64,000 nt of DNA from Dipteris shenzhenensis (lineage: Eukaryota; Polypodiophyta; Polypodiopsida; Gleicheniales). Under the pieces are notes generated by a model. That model did not search any database and was not told the DNA's origin. It saw only the letters and a program-made list of their open reading frames with translations. A program made the translations under genes and the position numbers. Below, one piece after another: positions 22,801-34,800 of the stretch; the first letter of the stretch is position 1; each line of letters begins with the position of its first letter. Location: assembly GCA_047967505.1 (NCBI GenBank), contig CM106540.1. The stretch is one strand, 5' to 3'.

Positions 22801-25800
22801 ATAGGGCTGCAACTATATCTGACGGGGGTTCCACATAAAATCTGTCAATTCGTGCGTGGATAGGCATCTGCAACCTCCTGTTCGACCATGAAAACAAGAG
22901 TGACTGTGGCTGAGTGTGGAAAGCATCATCATGCCATGCATCTCTGCCACTGTACTGAAAAGGGATGGCATCCCAGGCTGCTCTCTCTAGGGAATGGATG
23001 CCACCTTCCCTACCTCTTGTTTTGTGTGTGAGCATTTCAACCATGTTGAAATCACCCCTAATGATCCAAGACTCTGCAATGCATGACCAAGAAAGCAGCT
23101 CCTTCCATAGAAGGACACGGTCCCCTCTTGAATTAGGGGCATAGAGATTTAAGAAACCAACCTTATGCCCACCAATCAAAAGAATAATCCACTGAGCTCT
23201 AGAGGGAACTATAATCCCATGTCCAATCACCAAGGGTAGCACTGAAGGAGAAACAAAAACGCAAGTACCTCCCCTGGTGCCCAAGGCGGGTGACCAAAAA
23301 GTATGCCCTGAGAGAAGCTTACCCGACTTGGCACAATCCGTGACATCGAGTTTGTGTTCTTGAATCATGAGAATATTAATGGGGCCTCCAGTAACACCTG
23401 GATGAAGTTAGTTACGAATCAGTTGCCTACGGCGGCGGTGAGGTAGACCTCCAAGGCCATGAACGTTCGAACTGACAATCCTCATCAGCGAGTGGTGGCG
23501 GCCGGATGAAAACCCCTACCCGACCTAGTAGTGGAGATATCCCTCTCCTGGGAAAAATTCCTCCTATCAAGAGCAGGGAAGTCAACTGGGGAAAGCACTC
23601 TCACAGCTACAAAAGGGAAAGCTTTATCCACGGTGATTTGAACAAGGTGCTCCCCAAGGGTAGAGGGTACAAACTCCTCCTCTAACTTAAACTCTGCCAT
23701 GTCTGCCAGAACTGCAAAATAATTCATGAATGATGCTCTTGGTGCAGGTGTGCAGAGGATCCCCTTACCTCTGTCAAGATAATAACCTTGCCTTTGTTAA
23801 GAGGTAGGAGCAAGAGAGAAAGGGGGCTGCTGCTGCTGATGGAGCTTGGCCAAAAAAGTAGCATTAGCCTGGAGTAAGGCACGGGTTTCAGCAACGGCTT
23901 GCTCCATAGGAGAAAGTTCCTTCACATGAACATCTGAAGGGACTGGAGCAACCTCATCAGTACAAGGAACTTGGACAAGAATATCTCCTTCTTGTAAGGG
24001 AGGGTCTGTGGCACCATCAGTAGCCTCTTGAGGTGGTACTGGCTCAACAACTTTGATTGGCACCCAACGGAGGACGATTGGAACAGGACGTGCTGAAGGT
24101 CCTGTTCGCACTGTAAACGAAGGTCCAGGACGAGAGGCTGTAGCCGACGGTCTTGGGCGAGAGGTGAAAGGTCCAGCAGCGCGAGAAGTGGTAGGATGTG
24201 CGGTAGATCGTGAAGTAGGTCCAGTCGAGGTGGTGCTACGAGGTGCTACACCTGTGGACCTTTTAGGCCTTTTCTTTTTTCTCTTCCTTGGGCAATCTCT
24301 GGCAAAGTGCCTAGGGGTCCTGCAGATCCTACACTGATCCTGTCTCCCAGCGATCTCGACTCTTTGCATGAAGAATGAGCCATTTGGAAACTGGAGCATG
24401 AGGTGGTCATCCGTAATGTTAGGGTCAAAGACAATGACCCTAAGACGTGATACCCCTTCCGACCTGACTGCCTCTACTGCCGAAGAAGGCATCACAGGAA
24501 GGGGGGGATCTCGGTGACCATCCCGAAAGCGGCTCCAATGGAAGATAAGAGTCGATGTACACCTGAGGGAGGCCAGGGAATCCGAGGAAGAGTAAAAACA
24601 TCCAGCCATCCTTTTCCACAAGGTCAAAACCCAACGAGAAAGGTGTCAAGAAAATCCTCCTGGAGCTCAATACTAAAGGATTGTCCCTGCTGCATCCGGG
24701 GAATAAAAAACAACCTAAAAGAAACCTTGACTAAGCAGACGAACATCTCTGAGGTGCCATGCGAGGTCTCCAGGTAAAGCGGCGAGCATCCAGTCCCTGG
24801 CTTGTAATTGGACGGGTAGGACCCATGGATGCGAGCAAAGAGCGATGTCGAGCTCTCCTGCTCTGTATCTTTTCTGAGCTGCTGTAACTCGTCTTTTGAG
24901 AATGTGATGGTTTTTGCGGCCGGTGGAAGCGAGCGAGGATTGGTTGAAGGCAGAGCCATCGTCAATCGGGGTGGGAAGGCCGACTTGAACACTGTTGAGC
25001 TCCGTCCGACTAAAGAAGCTGTTAGGATAGAGAAGAGGGTGAGGCTGAGAGAGAGGCTAGGAAACAAAGGGGGGGGGGAGCTGAAAGGAGAGGGGGTGAG
25101 GGAGGGCGGACTCACATTGGTTGGGCACAGTTGGACAGTGGACCAGCTAGCTTCTTCGGTAGGATCCCTGTGGAAGCAGAGGCGCGGTTGGGAGATATTT
25201 CTCTTATTCGTGGGCTGGCTCGCAGATGAGGGAGATAGATAGAGCCATTCTTGAGTCTTGGCAGGTAGGACTTTAGATTTGGTCAACCAGCTAGTGGGCT
25301 GGGCAGCTCTCTAGGACCAGGGGACCCTTGCGGATCATTTCTATTGCAGATTCCGTGTCTATTTCTTCAGAGTGGGGCTAGGCGGGCTCCTTCGGTCATT
25401 TGATGCAAGCGACCTAGGGATGGATGGGAGCTTGGACTCATTTCACTGGTAGATTGGGCAAGGAGCAGTCCATTGACCCCTCTTAATTTCGGATTAGGAT
25501 GTACATCGTTAGTGCCTTTGACTTTGGAAGGGCTGTCCTTCATGAGGTTCAGTGGAATCCGGGTGAGTGGTTTTGGCCGTCTAGAGTAGGCCACTTAGAG
25601 CGCGTGAGGGAGGTGGCTGTCTTCTCTTATACGACACGTATAGGGCGATGCCTGCTGGCGGAGGTGTTGGCTTGGACTCCTTCGAGAGAGACCATTAGGC
25701 GGCATAGGTGGCTTAAGAGTTTAGAGTCAAATATTTTGGGCATGGTTGTGGTCCAATAAGAGACCACAGAATCTGACGGAGGTCTTCCTATCGGCCCATG

Positions 25801-28800
25801 GATGGAGTAGATGCGCATGGCCGGTGTCTTGGCTGTGTGAGCAAAGTTCTTGAGTCGGTTCCTTACTGCTTTTGGAGATGTCCCAGTGCTACAGAGGGTT
25901 TGGTTGGGATCTCTGCGATTGTGGCTTGGCTACAGGATACCATAGGGATTTTACATGGGCCATGGAAGCCTGGTTGACAGAGGGAGGGCATGCTTTCTTC
26001 ATCGAGAGCACATCCAATTGATCTACATGAGGTGATCCCTCCGACTCAGCATCACGGCGACAGTGGCCAGCATCACTATGCATTGCAGCCTGGTGAGCAT
26101 CGTGCTCCACCCTTGGCCACTCTGGTCACCATCTAGCAGGATATCATCTACACCCTGCGGTCCACTTGGGAGCCTGGGACGGTTGTCTCTAGAGCAAAGG
26201 CCGAACATTTCTAGGCTTGGCTTTCGGGCATATTCTTAACTTTCATGCGGCGAGGAATTTGTTGGTTGTACAGCCTTTCCCCTTGGTTGTCCCCTAGGCA
26301 GTGAGCTGGATTCTTTGAAACAGGCTCTTTTCCCTTTCAGCCAGATTTTGGTCTTGTTTCCCATAATCAGTGCTTGAGGGGTAGCTGAGTTGTATGGTGG
26401 TTTTTTCACCCATTAATAGAAGTTCTTTTCTTTGGGAAAAAAAAGTGTGTGTATTTAAATCTTTCGCATTGTAATTTATTGTGCACATCAGGAGCATAAC
26501 ATGTTTGTTTTTGGCTATGCTAAATATGTGACATGCATGTCACATGCATATGTGTCATAGATCTCTAGATTTCAAATTCATGCCCTTGAAGGTAACTCAA
26601 TTTGATAGGCTATTCAGGTTCTGGATTGTCTAGCTCAGCAGCGCTTGTGTGCTCATCAACGATAGCAATAATGGCTACATTGGGCCTGAATTTCCCAAAG
26701 GTACATACTTTAGTAAAATCGTTTTTGTAAATGCATTCGAAATCTTAGGATTTGTGTTATGAGTATATAAAATGGATATTGACTCTTCCAGTTTGATGGT
26801 TCCTGACGACAGAAAGAAGTAGCTGAATTTACTTGTTCGTGTGAGCGCCACATAGGCACTCAATCAGGTGGCATGGACCAGGTGCCACTTTGCTAATGTG
26901 CATACAATCTTGGTTTATGCCTGTGAATCATGTGCGCTATATTGCTAATTGAAAAGAAGTTCAACCTTAAGTTACTCTATTCTGACTTTGTTATACCGAT
27001 GTAAGGCAACTAAGACATGCTTGTTCACCCATGTTAGGGCTGTTTTTAGCTAGCCTGTCTGTCCATCTTCTTTGGGATCGCAACAGTCACCTTCATCTGC
27101 TCTTCTTTCCCCTCCTTCTTTCCTTCTCTCCTGCTGTTTCCGTCTTCCAAGAGGGGGAACCCAGGGGGCAGATTTCTCTTTCACTGGTCTTTTGAGAGGA
27201 GCAGCAATGGCAATGGACTTTACCTTGTTGGTAGGAGACAGAGCCAGCCATCATGATAATGCGGGCTCTGACTAGCTCCTTGACATTGGCTGGTGCACAG
27301 GAAGCTTCTGTTGTGAGGAAACCTCTCTGTTATTCCTGGGCATTGGCATGGACATGCATATGTCCAGCAACCAAGCTAAGTTGAAGGCTGTCTAGTCTTA
27401 TGTGTGGGGGGTCACTTGTTTGGTTAAGCACCAGTACATGGCAGTGTTGCTGTCCAGGAGTGTGGTGGCTCATTGAAGACAACGTCAATTTTTGAGTTGG
27501 TGTGTGCTTGGCCTATGGCTCCACCGGTTTTTGGGAAAGAGAGTCATTGTTTACAATTTCAAAATCCAGTGGCCCTCCTCTCCTTCGAGCTACGTGCTCG
27601 TCTTTTCTCTGGTTTCCCTCTCCTCTCCCTTCTCGCAAGTTTTTGTAGTCTCAGCTTTACTAAGAGTGAATTTTAGTTTAGCCAGTTTCAATGGCACGGT
27701 TTTGCCTCCAAGCCTGAGTCGATTGTCCACTTCAGCTGCACCTGGCTGGGAGCTCCCTATCAGCCTCTTGCTGTTCCTTGGGTGCCTTTCTTCTTGAATG
27801 GTCCTGTGGGGTTACTTTCATGGGAGGGCCCACTTGGAGACTGATAGTGATGCGTGCCCATGAGTTGGAGGTGCAGTTGTTGGCCGAAGGGATTTTGTTC
27901 TGTTATATATTGACACAAGTACACCATTGAAAAAAAAGAAGCATTGATAGGTTAGTGTGGTGGAATCAATCATTGAAGGGACCCTTGAATTTGGAACTTC
28001 TTCTGGTTCAATGCTTTTCCTTTTGCTAGGATATAGGTTGTATTCAGTCCTTGTTATGAGCTCTCCCTTTGGTTTGCAAATGAAGATTTCAGCATGCTCT
28101 TGGGTCCTTCTTTTCAACATGTTCTCTGGTCCTTTTATTTAAGAAAGTTAAGCCCAGTTTTCGTAATAGGAACTGTTCAACTACAATGGCTCAACATACC
28201 TCTCACTGACTGTCTTCCTCACGAAAGAGGATCCTGACTGCTGATCATCATCGTCTTCTAGTGAAGCGCACTGACAGGCACAAAGTGACCAACGCTCTAA
28301 GGAATTCCCCATCAAGGTACCTAGCCATGCTAGGCAGACTTAGGCATCGCAACCTAGTGCTACTTGCAACATTGTTTAAATCGACTCACACTTTGCTCGT
28401 GTCTCAACATTGCTTGATGATCTACTTGATTATTAGAGTACTTGTTTCTACAACAGCATTTGATGTCGCATCTTGATGATAATCGGAGACATGAACAGAC
28501 ATGACAAAAGTAGCAAGACAAAAGCATAATACGACATGATTCACCACAAGTAGAAAATTGAGCCCATGTGGATTGTAAACTATATCTGGCCTAGAGGCCC
28601 TCCTTGACCTTGCTCGTCAATTTAGCACCCTTAGCAACGTAATGAACTATGGGTGTGTGAGCCAGTCAGCTTCATCCAAGAACATTGGTGGACGATTTGT
28701 CATCCCGCAAGAAGCAACAAGCCAACCTTTTGCGCCAATGAGGCTAGGGGTGTGTAGAGGGGAAAGGTGGACCATAGTCATTTCTGTGGAGGAGTTGTGA

Positions 28801-31800
28801 GGGGGGGCACATGGAGAGCAAAGCGATAAGGTAATGGTGAAGGTAAGGTTTGTCGCCATACCTATATGATACAAGGGCTTCCTTTGCAGAGGAGCCATAG
28901 CTCCGTGCAACGCGTGTAACTTTCCACCTAAATCTTCTTAAATAAGCAAAAACATATCGAGCGTCACTGAGGTTAGAACTGAGCATGGGCATGGGATGGG
29001 TACGGGCAGCACTCTATCTTCACGTTTGCCAAAAAGTGTCCCACCATCCCACTGTGGACTACACCCACTCATTGATGCATATGCTTTATCAGTTCCTTTG
29101 GAGGATCTCTTCGGACCTATTAGAATGCATCCTTGATCTTTGGTCCTCGACCATGTAGCTCCTACTCCTCCAAGTCCATGCAGCACTAACCGCCCTATGG
29201 CACTATAAGCCCCAATCACGGACATTTGAGCACTAACCATGCAGCATGAACTGCCTATGGCACTCTAAATCCTAATTACAAACGTGTGAGCTTCGTGGTG
29301 CAGTTCAGGTACCATCAATAGGTTCACCCATGAAGTCACCGTCTTGTTGACTCCGCAAATGTCATGGTATGATCTATTTGATAGATGATGATTCAACTAT
29401 CCCCTTAAGAATTTGAGAATAGCTTGGATCTTGCAAAGCCCTTGCCTGAGAGGTCTGTTCCAAGTTGATCTCATACCGGCACCATCGTGTAGCCTGGTCC
29501 ATGAAACCTTACGCAGTAGATCCCTGTGGCTGGCCCACATATCCCGATTGGAATCAACCTTCAAGGTAATCTTGCAATGGGTGCTGAAAGCATCTACAAT
29601 GAGGAAACCCGCTCTATATGGAAGGTTTTCATCCTCCATTCTCAATCAACTAAGATATCTTGTACAAACGGCCACCCCAAAGCAATCTATTGAAGGCTCC
29701 AATAAAAAAAATCGAGAAAACCTACCTTGGAAACTCAGTTTGATGTTGCTTGCCATTGTTGGCAGCAAGCCTTCCAAAGTACTATCCTCTTCAGTGCCTC
29801 TATGTATCTATGTAGCCATGCTCTCGCTGGTGAACTCTAGGTGATCAAGCTTTATCTTTGAATGAGCACCTCCATCTTTGCTGATGGTACTGGCCTTGTA
29901 CTCATATTTCAAGACTTAGCAACATCTGCGATCCTTCACCACAAAGTCAAGATCTATGCACTGCTCGTCCATGTTTGCCATCGGTCTGCAAACTTTATCT
30001 TGGTGAGACTTGGAATCACCACTAAGAAAGTTCCTCTGCTACCGCATTGGCAAGATTTTGTCGTCTTTGATTGGTCCTTCTTGGCTTGGTTAGCCTTCTT
30101 CTTCTCGCAATCTTGAGTAAAATTTCCAAGCTTGTCTTTTCTTCTTGCTTTCCTTGTTTGAAGAATTCCCATCATCTTTTGACGAATCCTTGGCATCCTT
30201 CTTTTTCAGGGGCTTAATTTTGCCAAGCTTACCTTCTATCACCAACGTTTCGGACTGTTGAGTTTAATGGCATGGCAGGGTGTAGATGACTAGAAAATTA
30301 TGATCCGTTGTTGCACTGACTACTAGCCAATCAAACACACATGGACGTGGAAGCTCCTTGCCTCTCGGCAAGGACTGGATTGCAGTTTGGAGAAGGTCTT
30401 GGTCATAAATCTGTTGGGCTTTGACTAACAAGCTTGGCTCTGAAAGTTACTGGTATCCCTGTTCGATGAACGGGCTCTTATACCATGTCAGAGAATATAA
30501 GATCATGCGATCCTGTGCCACACAAGGTCAAAATAATAAAGAGAGCTTGCTTTCTTACAGCAGAAAACTTCCCCGAGATTGAACAACTTAACTTGAAACA
30601 CAATTTATTCCATGCATCTACATCGACACAAGCTGATGAAGTGCACAGCATGTGGTAAAGCCAAAAGACAATGTATATAGGATGGTCCAAAAAAAGGAGA
30701 AGCTTTGTACAAAGATAGGACAAACCCTCTACACCACCATCAAGTAGTGTCGTGCTGTCTTGATGTGGGGATGCTGGATACACGTGTATGCTGTCCTTCT
30801 ACACCTCCTGGCACCTTCAAAATTGTAGGCTAGGGCAAGCAATGGAAACTCAAGAAATGAGGGAATGAAGACAAAAACGAGCTGCTGTATGAATTGCTGC
30901 AAAGCTGAGTGAAAGTACAAGAGAGCCAATAAAACAAAACCCTAGGTCAAAGTGCCCTAACTGGACTAAGAGTCCTAAGTGGTACATGTACTAACCGTAA
31001 CTAGGCCTACAAGGCACATACCAAGGAATGAGTGGCACCTATGGATAGCTCATAGAATGGCGTACAAAGCTCCCTTCATGGTGTGGGCTGAAGTATCCTG
31101 GACACATCTCAGAATACTTGAATATCTAATGTCATGGTTGCACATGTTCATCTTGTAGGGTTATAGCAACCTATGACTGTACAGAGTACAACAGATCAGG
31201 TCACAAAAGGTACTAAGTTTGAAGCTTGCCGAAAAGCTTCAAACTTAGGTCGAGGAAGAGCCTTCGTAAAAAGACCTACCAAGTTGTCTTCAGTGGGAAC
31301 ATAAGACAACTGAATATCACCCGCTGATAATCTCTCTCTGACATAGTGATAGTGAACCTCAATATGCTTTGTGCAGGCATGGAGTCTGCTTCTTGCCGAG
31401 CCAAGAGATACATGAAGTACCAAGCATGAAACAGTTGCCACTATGTGACATACGGGTTTCCGAACAGCCAGCCCAATCACTATCAGTGAATCTATGCATA
31501 ACAAGTGAAGAATCAGCATCATAAAGGAGGCCCAAATGTTGAGTGCCTTTGAGATACCTGAAGACACACTTCACGGCCTACCAATGGTGCATAGAGGGGC
31601 TGTGCATATATTTGCTCAATTGTGAGACAACATACTGAAGATCGGGTCTAGTATGGCATAAATAAATCAAACAACCAACTGCTTGCTGATAGAGGGTGAC
31701 ATCACATGCACCACTGCCATCCGCATATGAAAGTGAAAATGAGGCTCTAATGGTGTGGATACTAGCTTGCAATCCTCAAACTGAAAATGCTGCAAAAGCT

Positions 31801-34800
31801 GTCAATATACTTGGATTGTGACATCAAAATACCCCCTTCAGTGCTAGCAAATTGAATGCCCATGTAATAATGCAAAAGACCAAGATCAGACATAGCAAAA
31901 GTCTTCTACAAGTCAAGCTTAAAAGCTGCAATTTGCTCAGCGTGTGTCCCAATCACAAGCATGTCATCCACATAGAGGACTAAATCAGCAAATCTGTCTC
32001 TCTTACGGATGTAAAGGGTAGCCTCAATAGGGCTGTTCTGAAAGCCAAGTGTAAGCAAATGAGCATGTATCCTGGAATACCAAGCCCGGGGTGCCTGCTT
32101 CAATCCATATAGGGCTTTCTTTAAGCGGTATACCTTACTTTCAGAACCTTCAACCTCAAAGCCAAGAGGTTGGGTAACATAGACCTCTTCCTGCAAATGC
32201 CCATGAAAAAAATCTGTCTTCATATCAAGCTGATGTACCTCCCAATGAAAATGGGCAGCAAAGGCAATAACAATCCTGATAGTAGTGATGCGGGAAGTGG
32301 GGGCAACAGTCTCCTCAAAGTCAATGCCTTGCTGCTGAGTATAGCCCTTAGCAACAAGACGGTCCACTGAACCATCAGCTTTGTATCGGTCCACTGAATT
32401 TTCAGCTTTCTGTTCATTCATATAAACCCATTTAGTTCCAATGGCATTCTTGCTAGGAGGCAAGTCACATAACTCCCAAGTGTTATTCTGATCGATAGAA
32501 TCCAATTCAGCTTGCATAGCCTTCAACCAACATTCATTCCTGAAAGGCATCATCCTTATGGCATAATGGTTCTTCATTGCATGCTGTATCAACCAATGCA
32601 CAAGCAACATGCTCTTTCCGGACAGCTGCTCTAGTGCTGATAGAGGAGTATCTTGTTTGCTGTCTTTTAATGTGTCAAGGAGCCAACGGGGGACCCTTTT
32701 GGCTCTTGCATTTCAGCTCTCTCCTGGTCAAGAGCCGTGTGCACAATATTCTGATCAAGCTGAGGCATATCAGGCTGTAAACGAGACATATCATGCTGCA
32801 CATGTGGCTGCAAATGACCAATAGATGGAGGAGGAGCAACCTCAGATGTGACATCATCATGGGAGTCTGATGGAAATAAAGGCATCAAGCTGTCAAAGAG
32901 ATCTGGAGCATCAACAATGGGCTGTTCTTGACAGTCCAGCAAAGGCATAGAGGAAGATTCATCAAACACAACATCCCTACTGACAAAAACCCGCCCGGGC
33001 CGGGTAGAGCTTGTAGCCCTTGCTCTGATGGTCTTCAAAATGCCTTTGTGGGACATCTGTTCAAATGTAATTTGCACACATAACGGCATCCAACAATAAC
33101 CTGTTAGGCAAGTGCTTGCCTTTCAACATACATCTAGCCATCTCCATGACTAATCTATCCTCTCTCTCAGCCACAGGATTCTGCTAAGGGGTGTAAGGCA
33201 CAAATGATGTATGCCACATGAGGCCAAAAAATTAGCAAATTCCTTTGATATATATTCAACCCCCCTGCCTGTATTAATGCGGGCAATTTTCAGCCCGCTT
33301 TCATTCTCTACCAAGGCAATAAAATGCCTGAAGCTTGCAAAAATGTCAATGGGACGTGGTGGTGATGGTGAAGTGTCTAAACTAACTACCACTGAATTTA
33401 GCCTAGGGTACCAAGCTAGGGGCCTTAGTTAATGCCCAAAACGTATCTATGATTTCATGTGCAATAAGTGCAACTCCTAGTGCTATTAGAGTGGTTTCAA
33501 TTTCTAAGGTCATTGGTTTGGTTCAGTGGTCATTCTTTAAAAATTGACCCCCTAGAGATCCTAAAAACTAGGTTCATTGGTTCCCAAGCATTAGGGTCAT
33601 GGTGTGCCATCTGACTCCCCTAGGGGCATTAAAATCCCACGCCTCATTTTGTACATGTGTCTGTGTGTGGCCTCTTTGCTTGCCCTATGGCACCTAATCT
33701 TTCCTTGCCCTGTGGCACCTAGGTGTCACTCGTGGAAGCCCTTGGAAGGCCTTGGTCCTTCCTTTCCCTTGCTGTTTTGAGTCTTCTTATGACACATCCC
33801 AGCACTCCTGAAACCTCTGACCTGCAAACAAACACACACAACGTGAGAAACTGAGCAGGCTGCTCACCACCCAACCATGACATCTACGGGATGTGATCCC
33901 GAATCAGGAGATGTCCCCTCCGAGCCACGAGCTGAGCTACTGGCATGAACTCCCAATCAGATCCAAACCAACCTGGTGTCCCATACCACCAGGTGGCGCT
34001 GTGAAGCCTGGGATCTGCTATTGGGCCTTGGGCTACGCTAAGATGCAGGCACGCGTCCGTGACTCAATTCAGGATCAGACCTAGCACTTGGGAACGAAAC
34101 TTGCTCCCATCGGCTCCCGGAGAATTGAACCCCTGGGCCCCTTTTATAGACTCGGGCCCCAAGCGCCAAAAATAGCGAAGATCTCTAACTGGTTTGTACC
34201 CTTGCCACTCAACCCGAGAATCAAGCTTGCCTAGCTCTAAGCCTCCCCAGGCTACCTGAGCTAGTCTTGTGTACCCAGTACACGTTAGATACCAATCCGT
34301 GCACATGACATACTTCCCCTCCTCTAAGAACTCACTCCTGAGTTCGCTAAAAAACCCGGAAATGTTCTTTGGAGGTTTTGTAATGTCTCCCATGTTGCAT
34401 CCTCCTCAACACGATCCTTCCACTTGATCTTGTATTCCGTGATAGATCGATTACGAATCTTTTTGTCACGAAATTCAAGAATACATTCAGGTTCGTGTGG
34501 AATAAAAGTCAAATTGGTAACTTCTATTATCTCGAGGAGAAACAAGTTGATCATCCGCACCCAAGACTTCTTTCAGTCTACTGACATGAAAGACTGGATG
34601 TACTTTAACATCAGGAGGCAATTCTAGTCGATATGCAACTGGTCCAATTCTTTTAATGACCTTGAACGGACCACAGTATCTGGGGGATAATTTCGGAACC
34701 AAACCAGTACTTAGGCTCTTGGATTCCTTAGGAATTCGTAAATATACCATCGTTCCTTCAGAGAACTCTCTAGGTGAACGATGTCTATTAGCATAAAATC

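Larger units (their letters stand above)
22601..25290 (-). mobile_element. LINE (L1-type) 5' portion in galactokinase intron 4
   Basis: On the - strand an ORF1-like Gag region (zinc knuckle) is followed by the start of ORF2 with an endonuclease domain. The sequence stops after the endonuclease; the reverse transcriptase is absent. This is unusual because LINE copies normally lose their 5' end, not their 3' end. It faces a + strand LINE-type 3' end with poly(A) at about 26294-26450, which suggests that the two form one 5'-inverted insertion. Confidence 0.82.

Noticed and set aside
24053-24337. 94-codon + strand frame
   Set aside because: It is antisense to the LINE ORF1 zinc-knuckle region, whose - strand motifs are clear.
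24829-25242. 137-codon + strand frame
   Set aside because: Opposite strand of the LINE ORF1 N-terminus; no domain, Gly/Arg-rich from a purine tract.
28490-28515. CATGACA sequences as the missing second C3 LTR border
   Set aside because: No further similarity to the C3 LTR on either side.
30000-30200. Copia protease active site in C3
   Set aside because: No Asp-Ser/Thr-Gly motif could be read in any frame.
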